DNA of 17,908 nt from assembly GCA_938008415.1 (NCBI GenBank), contig CALLKI010000101.1:1-17908 (forward strand), given 5' to 3'. A program made the position numbers and the translations under genes. The notes under the pieces were generated by a model. The model had not been told where the DNA came from and made no database searches. It worked only from the letters and a program-made list of their open reading frames with translations. The stretch comes from an uncultured Luteimonas sp. (GTDB taxonomy: Bacteria > Pseudomonadota > Gammaproteobacteria > Xanthomonadales > Xanthomonadaceae). This document shows, in pieces, positions 8,900-14,714 of this stretch (position 1 is the stretch's first letter; every line of letters begins with the position of its first letter).

Positions 8900-9562
8900 A
8901 TGCCCGTCCTTTCGTCCGCCGGTCAATCCAGCCCGGTCCCCTGGTTCCGTTCGCCGGCCGGCGCAGCCCTGCTCGACAGCCAGGCCGGTGCCGTCGCCGG
9001 CGCGCTGGCCGCGTGCCCCGGCCAATGCTGGCTGTGGTGCGCCCCGGCTTTCCCGCCGGTGGAGGGGCCCGCCGGTGGGCGGGGGCTGCGGCTGGCCCCG
9101 GCCGGCCCGGGAACCTGGAAGGGCGACATCGCCTGCGGCCAGCCGCTGCCGCTGCCGGGGGCGACCTTCGCGACCGTGATCCTCCAGCACGTATTGCGTG
9201 CCGGCGCCCCGGACTCGGAGGCGCTGCTGGAGGAGGCTGCCCGCATCCTGCAACCGGGCGGCCGGCTGTGGCTGTTCGCGCTCAACCCGCTCTCGCCCTA
9301 CCGCTGGCGCTGGCGTGGCGCCGGGCTGTCCGCGTCGGAGCCGCTGGCCTGGCGCCGCAGGCTGCGCGCGCACGGCCTGGTTCCGGAGCCGGTGTCGCAG
9401 GGGGTGGGGCCGTCATGGCGGGTGCAGGTGGACGCCAGTCTGCAGCATGGCCCGGGCCTGCGTGCGGCCTACCTGCTGCGCGCGGAGAAGCGGGAGATCC
9501 CGCTGACCCCGGTGCGCCAGCCGGCGGTGGTCCCCGTCCCGCAAGGCGTGCCCGTGGCATGA
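8900..9562 (+). CDS. YafS-like class I methyltransferase-fold protein
   Basis: The protein has 220 residues and resembles YafS of E. coli, a SAM-methyltransferase-family protein of unknown substrate. Support: the core LPLPGATFATVILQHVLRAG (residues 82-102) and LLEEAARILQPGGRLWLFALNP (109-130) match the motif of the Methyltransf_11 group; the C-terminal stretch LLRAEKREIPLTP (192-204) matches the end of YafS; and the position between gloB and rnhA is the same as in E. coli. The glycine-rich SAM motif near the N-terminus (GxGxG) is not present: residues 40-70 read instead as a divergent strand-turn segment, so binding of SAM is uncertain. The stop overlaps the rnhA ATG (ATGA, 9559-9562), implying coupled translation. 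The ATG at 8891 would add three residues. Function is unknown. Confidence 0.82.
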   Translation: MPVLSSAGQSSPVPWFRSPAGAALLDSQAGAVAGALAACPGQCWLWCAPAFPPVEGPAGGRGLRLAPAGPGTWKGDIACGQPLPLPGATFATVILQHVLRAGAPDSEALLEEAARILQPGGRLWLFALNPLSPYRWRWRGAGLSASEPLAWRRRLRAHGLVPEPVSQGVGPSWRVQVDASLQHGPGLRAAYLLRAEKREIPLTPVRQPAVVPVPQGVPVA

Positions 9563-10008
9563 AGGCGGTCGTCATCCACACCGATGGCGCCTGCCTCGGC
9601 AACCCGGGCCCCGGCGGCTGGGCGGCGCTGCTGCGCTACGGCAGGCACGAGCGCGAACTGTCCGGCGGCGAGCCGGAGACCACCAACAACCGCATGGAGC
9701 TGATGGCCGCGATCATGGCGCTGGAGGCCCTGAAGGAGCCGTGCAGCGTGACCCTGCACACCGACTCGCAGTACGTGCGCCAGGGCATCACCGAGTGGCT
9801 GCCGAACTGGGTCCGCCGCAACTGGAAGACCTCGGGCGGCGGCGCGGTGAAGAACCGCGACCTGTGGGAGCGCCTGCATGCGGCGACGCTGCGGCACCGC
9901 GTGGACTGGCGCTGGGTCAAGGGGCATGCCGGGGATCCGGACAACGAGCGCGTGGATGCCCTCGCCCGTGACGCGGCGATCCGGCAGCGTGAGACGGCGG
10001 TGCCGTAA
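9559..10008 (+). CDS. rnhA: Ribonuclease HI
   Basis: RNase HI cuts the RNA strand of RNA-DNA hybrids, removing primers and R-loops. The product has 149 residues (E. coli 155). The catalytic acidic residues are all visible: Asp9 (HTDGACLGNPGPGGW), Glu47 (NNRMELMAA), Asp69 (HTDSQY) and Asp133 (NERVDALA), along with His123 in KGHAGD; each is one lower than in E. coli numbering. The basic handle region NWVRRNWKTSGGGAVKN at 83-99 is intact. The ATG overlaps the stop of the methyltransferase gene, and only a distant AAGG precedes it, so it is probably translated by coupling. It is codirectional with dnaQ, 30 bases before it, whereas in E. coli the two are divergent. Confidence 0.98.
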   Translation: MKAVVIHTDGACLGNPGPGGWAALLRYGRHERELSGGEPETTNNRMELMAAIMALEALKEPCSVTLHTDSQYVRQGITEWLPNWVRRNWKTSGGGAVKNRDLWERLHAATLRHRVDWRWVKGHAGDPDNERVDALARDAAIRQRETAVP

Positions 10009-10038
10009 GCTTTGCATTCCGCCGACCGCCACGAACCG

Positions 10039-10761
10039 ATGCGCCAGATCGTCCTCGACACCGAAACCACCGGCCTGGAATGGAAGAAGGGCAACCGGGT
10101 GGTCGAGATCGGCTGCGTGGAGCTGGTCGAACGGCGGCTGACCGGGCGCACCTGGCACCGCTACATCCGGCCCGACCGCGACTTCGAGGCCGGCGCCGCG
10201 GAAGTGACCGGCCTGACCCTGGAGTTCCTGGCCGACAAGCCGCGGTTCGAGGAGATCGTCGACGAGTTCCTCGCCTTCATCGACGGCGCCCAGCTGGTGA
10301 TCCACAACGCCGAGTTCGACATTGGCTTCCTCGACTACGAGCTGTCGCTGCTCGGGCCCCGCTACGGCCGCATGCGCGACCGCGTCACGGTCGAGGACTC
10401 GCTTGAACTGGCCAGGCAGCGCTATCCCGGCCAGCGCAACTCGCTCGACGCGCTGTGCAAGCGGCTGGGCGTCGACAACTCCCACCGCCAGCTCCACGGC
10501 GCCCTGCTCGACGCGCAGCTGCTGGCCGAGGTGTACCTCGCGCTGACCGCTGGGCAGGGCGAGATCGGGTTCTCCACGCCCGAGCCGGTGCCGCAGGCCG
10601 GCAACGCGGGGCCGGTGGTCGCGGTGTCCGTGGCGACCGGGCCGCGGCCGCGGATCGAGCCGACGGAAGAGGAACTGGCGATGCATGCCGCGCGGGTCGA
10701 GGCGATCCGCGCCAAGGCCTCGCGCTGCCTGTGGGACGAGGCCGCCGTCGGGGTTGCCTGA
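10039..10761 (+). CDS. dnaQ: DNA polymerase III epsilon subunit (3'-5' proofreading exonuclease)
   Basis: DnaQ proofreads for the replicative polymerase, binding the alpha subunit through its C-terminal tail and theta elsewhere. The product has 240 residues (E. coli 243). DEDDh exonuclease residues are visible: Asp7 and Glu9 (VLDTETTGL), Asp94 (HNAEFDIGFLD), His153 and Asp158 (HGALLDAQLLAEVY). Residues 175-212 form a Pro/Gly/Ala/Val-rich linker, and the tail with LWDEAAVGVA should contain the alpha-binding site. ATG 10039 is chosen because the family starts at RQIVLDTETTG; the reading frame is open back to a TTG at 10012 without a Shine-Dalgarno. None is obvious for the ATG either. It follows rnhA by 30 bases and ends 12 bases before the converging phosphatase gene, leaving no room for a terminator. 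Confidence 0.97.
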   Translation: MRQIVLDTETTGLEWKKGNRVVEIGCVELVERRLTGRTWHRYIRPDRDFEAGAAEVTGLTLEFLADKPRFEEIVDEFLAFIDGAQLVIHNAEFDIGFLDYELSLLGPRYGRMRDRVTVEDSLELARQRYPGQRNSLDALCKRLGVDNSHRQLHGALLDAQLLAEVYLALTAGQGEIGFSTPEPVPQAGNAGPVVAVSVATGPRPRIEPTEEELAMHAARVEAIRAKASRCLWDEAAVGVA

Positions 10762-10773
10762 GGGGCGCGCCGG

Positions 10774-11478
10774 TCAGTGCCGGCGCACGAGGATCACGGT
10801 CACGTTGTCCGAACCGCCGCCGTCGAGCGCCGCGGCCACCAGGCCGTCCACGCATTCCTGCGCGCTGCATTCGGTGTGCGACAGCACCCGGGCGATGGTG
10901 GCGTCATCCACTTCCTCGGTCAGCCCGTCGCTGCACAGCAGCAGTTGCATGCCGGGAAGCAGCTCGCCGGACATGGTCTCGACGTTGAGCTGCTGCGGGT
11001 CGGTGACGCCGAGCGCCTGGGTGACCACGTTGCGGTGCGGGTGGGTGCGGGCCTGGTCGAGGCTGATCGCGCCCTGCGAGATCAGCTGCTGCACGTAGCT
11101 GTGGTCCTGGGACAGCTGCACCAGCTTGCCGTCGCGCCACAGGTACACGCGGCTGTCGCCGACCCAGGCCACCTCGAAGCGGTCGCCGGTCACGCGTGCC
11201 GCGACCACGGTGGTGCCCATCGGCAGCGAGTCGTTGCGCCGGCGCGAGGCGCGGATGATCTCCTCGTCGGCGATGCGGATCGCCTGGCTCAGCGGCGTGC
11301 CCTGGCGGATCTCGCGCACGATGGTCTCGCGCGCCAGCGCACTGGCCACCTCCCCGTACTCGTGGCCGCCCATCCCGTCCGCGATCAGCCACAGGCCCAG
11401 TTCGCTGTCGCCGTAGTAGGTGTCCTCGTTCAGCTCGCGGCGCAGCCCGACGTGGGTGAGGTGTCCGAATTCGATCAT
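10774..11478 (-). CDS. PP2C-family serine/threonine protein phosphatase (Stp1/PrpC type)
   Basis: The 234-residue protein consists only of a PP2C (PPM) catalytic domain, as in the bacterial PrpC/Stp1/PppA phosphatases that dephosphorylate Ser/Thr on proteins. Metal-binding motifs are visible: Glu18-Asp19 in NEDTYY, Asp34 in ADGMGGH, Asp184 in CSDGL and Asp224 in GSDNVTV, with WVGDSRVYL at 105-113. There is no membrane segment, signal peptide or sensor domain, so it should be cytoplasmic. No kinase gene accompanies it here, so its partner is unknown. The start ATG 11478 is supported by AGGGGA five bases upstream, although that site lies in a perfect hairpin. The gene lies 101 bases after the acylase gene on the same strand and converges on dnaQ. 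Confidence 0.93.
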   Translation of the reverse strand: MIEFGHLTHVGLRRELNEDTYYGDSELGLWLIADGMGGHEYGEVASALARETIVREIRQGTPLSQAIRIADEEIIRASRRRNDSLPMGTTVVAARVTGDRFEVAWVGDSRVYLWRDGKLVQLSQDHSYVQQLISQGAISLDQARTHPHRNVVTQALGVTDPQQLNVETMSGELLPGMQLLLCSDGLTEEVDDATIARVLSHTECSAQECVDGLVAAALDGGGSDNVTVILVRRH

Positions 11479-11483
11479 GCGGT

Positions 11484-11498
11484 CCCCTGCGACAGGGG
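11484..11498 (-). promoter_or_regulatory. Hairpin holding the ribosome-binding site of the phosphatase gene
   Basis: CCCCTG (11484-11489) and CAGGGG (11493-11498) are perfect inverted repeats around CGA. In the minus-strand mRNA the second arm, CAGGGG, is the Shine-Dalgarno sequence, five to six bases before AUG 11478. Pairing would hide it, so translation may be limited by this six-pair hairpin. No regulator is implied by the sequence alone. Confidence 0.45.
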
Positions 11499-11579
11499 TG
11501 TGGCGGGTTCCATGGGGATACGTAGTATCGCCCGTGGGAAGGCCAGGGAGCGTGTGGAAGCCACGGTTCGGGCTCGCGG

Positions 11580-13955
11580 TCACGGTGTCGCGGGCAGCAC
11601 CCGCAGCCGGTGGCGGGCCTGCCCGGGCAGGAACGGCGCCGGGCGGCCCTTCGCCCAGTCGTCATGCCCGGCGCCCCAGAACGGCGAGAGGGGATGGCCG
11701 CTCTGGCCGCCGGGCATGTGCGCGATGCCGTCGGCTTCGTGCCCGGGCGAAACCACCATCCGCTGCGAGGCGCCGAAGGCCGGTCCCTGCACCCGCGGCA
11801 TCATGCTGTCGCCGGGCAGCGGCTCCATTGGCATGCACAGCCGGCGGCCGATGAACCTCGGCAGCGCGCCCGACAGCGGGTGGCAGATGCGCGCGGTGTT
11901 GCGCTCGCCCCAGGTGCGCGCCTGCAGTGGTCCCGGGGCCGCGAGCTCGTCGCGCACCTCGCGCGCGGCATCCTCGAACAGCGCCGTCCACGCGCCGTAG
12001 GCGCGGGGCAGCAGGTGCGCGGGACGCTGCGTGACCAGCGGCCAGGCGACGCCCTCGAACTGGGGCAGGTCGGGCCTTTCGAAGGCGTCGCCGGACGCGG
12101 CACGCGCGGGCGCGAGCAGGCCGTCGAGCAGGCGCGCGTGCACCGCCAGCCGCCACGCGCGTACGATGCGGTAGGCCGCGGAGCCGGTGTCGGCATGGCC
12201 CGACCAGTCCCGCGCCACGCCGGCCAGCTCCTCCAGCGCCGGCGTCCCGGCTTCCCCGGCGGCCTCCAGCAGCAGGTCCCGCCAGCGGCCCATCAGCAGG
12301 GCACGGTCGTCGAGCTGGATCGCGAACAGGTCCTGCTCGTCGAAGCGGTCCTTTGCCAGCAACCGGTCGCGGATCTGCCGCTGGCGCGCGCCCAGGGCGT
12401 AGCCGCCGTCGCCGACCCTGGCCAGCGCGGCACCGGAGACCACGCGCGCGTTCGCGGTCCAGACGCGCGTGGCGGTGGGCGACTGGCGCTGCGGCGCGTT
12501 GCCGGTGGTGATGCCCCAGGGTGGGCATCGCGCGCCGTCCTCGATCACGAGCTGGCGACCGTCGCAGTCGCCGCGGGCCGGGATCGGCCCCAGCAGCCGC
12601 CAGGCGATGCGGCCGCCGGCATCGCCGATCACCAGGTTCTGGGTCGGGATCGCGGTGCGGTCGGCGATCCGCAGGGCGTCGTCGAGATGGCGTGCCGTCG
12701 CGAAGCCGGCCAGGCCGAAGTTGAGCGAACCGGGCAGGTGCGCGACCCAGCGCAACGCCAGCAGCCTGCCGTCGGGCAGTTCGTGCAGCACCGGGCCCCA
12801 GGCCGTTTCACGAACTTCGATTTCGACCTCATCGCCGCCTGCGACCGCGATGCGTTCGCGGTGCGTCTCGACCTGGCTGCAGGCGGACGCATCCGTCGAG
12901 GCAGGCACGTCGGGTCCACACGGCGTTTCCAGTTTCCAGTCGAGGTAGTCGCCGTAGCTGTTGGTGAAGCCCCAGGCCACGTGCCCGTTGCTGCCGACGA
13001 CCACCGCGGGCAGGCCGGGCAGGGTGAAGCCCTGGACCTCGACGCGCCCCCCGGGCGCGCGTTCGTCCGGGTAGCGCAGGCGCGCGCGGAACCAGATGTT
13101 CGGCACGCGCAGCGACAGGTGCATGTCGTCGGCGACGATCGCGCGGCCGTCCGCGGTCAGCTCCCCGGAGACGGCGAAGTTGTTGCTGCCCGGCGCGGCG
13201 GCGGGGGCCAGCGGGGCAGGGGCGCCGTCGTCCGGCGCGGGCAGGGCGCGCAGATCCACTTCACCGGGGCCGGGCAGTGCCGCGTCGCCGAAGGGCTCGC
13301 CCTGCAGGGGCGCGTCCCAGTCCGAGCCCGGATGGGTAACCAGCGCGAACAGCGCCGGTGGCAGGTGCGGGCGCAGCTTCCACAGCGCCAGCTCGCGGGC
13401 GTTGGTCGCGTCCTGCAGGTCGAAGTACATGGCGTAGCCGGCCAGCGCGGAATCGGCCGGCCGCCACGGCCGTGGCTGCTGCCGCAGCAGCAGGTAGGGC
13501 CAGGGCCGCACCCGCAGCGCGTCCAGGCCCGCGTTCACGCCTTCGGTGTAGGCGAGCAGCTCCGGCATGCGTTCTGCCGCGATGGACCCGAGGTTCGCCT
13601 CCACCCGCGCGCGCATGCGGTGCACGCGGTGGCGGCGGTCGACGCCGAGCGCGGCCGGCCCGAACAGTTCCGCCAGCTCGCCGGCGGCGGTCCGCCGCAG
13701 CAGGTCCATTTCGAAGAACCGCTCCTGCGCGTGCACGAAGCCCAGCGCCCGCATCGCGTCCGTCGCGCTTGCGGCCTCGATCGTCACCACCCCGAGTGCG
13801 TCGCGCTCGATGGTCACCGGGGAGGACAGCCCGGGCAGTGGGGCCTCGCCGTCGAGCGCGGGCAGGCTGCCGCGCAGCAGCCACCATGCGGCAAGCGCGG
13901 CCACCAGGGCCAGGGCGAGTACCAGCAGCGATATCCGGCGCAACCAGCGGGCCAT
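11580..13955 (-). CDS. Penicillin acylase family hydrolase (Ntn-type, membrane-anchored precursor)
   Basis: The 791-residue precursor belongs to the penicillin acylase family, N-terminal nucleophile amidases that cleave themselves into alpha and beta chains; members act on beta-lactam side chains, acyl-homoserine lactones or other amides. Residues 8-27 are a hydrophobic anchor or uncleaved signal (ISLLVLALALVAALAAWWLL), so it probably sits in the periplasm. The alpha chain has YTEGVNAGLDAL at 136-147. A Pro/Ala-rich spacer (about 231-256) ends in GSNNFAVSG; Ser257 is the expected beta-chain nucleophile. The oxyanion Asn is likely Asn686 in TWGERNTARI, and the C-terminal signature GGQSGHPLSPFWGAGHDDW is present. 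The start ATG 13955 has AAAGGGGGG seven bases upstream. Substrate cannot be read from sequence: penicillin, quorum signals or peptidoglycan-related amides all remain possible. Confidence 0.93.
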   Translation of the reverse strand: MARWLRRISLLVLALALVAALAAWWLLRGSLPALDGEAPLPGLSSPVTIERDALGVVTIEAASATDAMRALGFVHAQERFFEMDLLRRTAAGELAELFGPAALGVDRRHRVHRMRARVEANLGSIAAERMPELLAYTEGVNAGLDALRVRPWPYLLLRQQPRPWRPADSALAGYAMYFDLQDATNARELALWKLRPHLPPALFALVTHPGSDWDAPLQGEPFGDAALPGPGEVDLRALPAPDDGAPAPLAPAAAPGSNNFAVSGELTADGRAIVADDMHLSLRVPNIWFRARLRYPDERAPGGRVEVQGFTLPGLPAVVVGSNGHVAWGFTNSYGDYLDWKLETPCGPDVPASTDASACSQVETHRERIAVAGGDEVEIEVRETAWGPVLHELPDGRLLALRWVAHLPGSLNFGLAGFATARHLDDALRIADRTAIPTQNLVIGDAGGRIAWRLLGPIPARGDCDGRQLVIEDGARCPPWGITTGNAPQRQSPTATRVWTANARVVSGAALARVGDGGYALGARQRQIRDRLLAKDRFDEQDLFAIQLDDRALLMGRWRDLLLEAAGEAGTPALEELAGVARDWSGHADTGSAAYRIVRAWRLAVHARLLDGLLAPARAASGDAFERPDLPQFEGVAWPLVTQRPAHLLPRAYGAWTALFEDAAREVRDELAAPGPLQARTWGERNTARICHPLSGALPRFIGRRLCMPMEPLPGDSMMPRVQGPAFGASQRMVVSPGHEADGIAHMPGGQSGHPLSPFWGAGHDDWAKGRPAPFLPGQARHRLRVLPATP

Positions 13956-14081
13956 GCGAATCCCCCCTTTGGGACCGCCTACATCATGCCCGGTTTGGAA
14001 ATGGGAAGCACAGTCGTTTCCATCCCGGCGCCGGCGTCGCGATCCGGGCATACTCCGCGTCCACAGCAAGGAACCGCAGCC

Positions 14082-14567
14082 ATGAAGGGCCATCCCGAAG
14101 TCGTCGACTACCTCAACTTCCTGCTGCGCGGCGAGCTGGCCGCGCGCGACCAGTATTTCCTGCATTCGCGCCGATACGAGGACCTCGGCCTGCACGCGCT
14201 GTACGCGCGCATCAACCACGAGATGGAGGAGGAGACCCAGCACGCCGATGCGCTGCTGCGGCGGATCCTGTTCCTGGGTGGCAGGCCCGACATGCGGCCG
14301 GATCCGTTCGAGCCCGGCGGGACGGTGGAGGAGATGCTGCGCCGGGACCTCGAGCTGGAGTACCGGGTCCGCGAACACCTTGCGAAGGGAATCGCTCTGT
14401 GCGAGCGGCACGGCGACTACGTCAGCCGCGACATCCTGCTTTCGCAGCTGGCCGACACGGAAGAGGACCACGCCCACTGGCTGGAGCAGCAGTTGCGGCT
14501 GATCGGGATGGTCGGGTTGGAGAACTACCTGCAGGCGCAGATGGGCACGGAACCATCGCACGGCTGA
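14082..14567 (+). CDS. Bacterioferritin-family iron-storage protein without the haem-ligand Met
   Basis: The 161-residue protein is a ferritin-like four-helix bundle of the bacterioferritin subfamily, expected to form a 24-subunit cytoplasmic cage that oxidises and stores iron. Ferroxidase ligands are readable: Glu18, Glu51 and His54 (EEETQHAD), Glu93, Glu127 and His130 (TEEDH). The haem ligand of classical Bfr is Met52; here the position is Thr52. From recall, the sequence is closest to the haem-free Pseudomonas aeruginosa protein called BfrA and later FtnA, not to haem-binding BfrB. The start ATG 14082 has AAGGAA (14068-14073) eight bases upstream. It stands alone, divergent from the acylase gene and converging on parC; no Bfd ferredoxin gene is adjacent. 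A Fur or OxyR site was not recognised in the 126 bases upstream. Confidence 0.92.
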   Translation: MKGHPEVVDYLNFLLRGELAARDQYFLHSRRYEDLGLHALYARINHEMEEETQHADALLRRILFLGGRPDMRPDPFEPGGTVEEMLRRDLELEYRVREHLAKGIALCERHGDYVSRDILLSQLADTEEDHAHWLEQQLRLIGMVGLENYLQAQMGTEPSHG

Positions 14568-14589
14568 GGCGCCCGCTTCCCGGCCGCCC

Positions 14590-14690
14590 CTCCCGGCCGC
14601 CCCCGCTTGCGGGGGCATCGGAACGCAGGCGGGAGGTGGAATCGAGGCGCAGACTCCCTCCCGCCGGCCACGGGGGAGGGCGGGGGGATG
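14590..14690. repeat. Palindrome-rich intergenic block between the bacterioferritin and parC genes
   Basis: The 147-base gap between the converging genes holds several inverted repeats: GCCCCCGC (14599-14606) with GCGGGGGC (14609-14616), GGCGGGAG (14628-14635) with CTCCCGCC (14658-14665), and CCCTCCC followed by GGGGGAGGG within 14656-14680. None is followed by a T run. The style (CCCCCGC-TT-GCGGGGG and CTCCCTCC-GGGGGAGGG) recalls dispersed REP-like elements of high-GC proteobacteria. The copy number elsewhere in the genome is unknown. Confidence 0.4.
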
Positions 14691-14714
14691 GAGCCCGGTG
14701 GCCAGTGCCGGCGC

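Noticed and set aside
13996..14022. TGGAAA (13996-14001) and TTTCCA (14017-14022) as an operator between the acylase and bacterioferritin genes
   Set aside because: Six-base arms with a 15-base gap and no likeness to a Fur or OxyR site are too weak to call.
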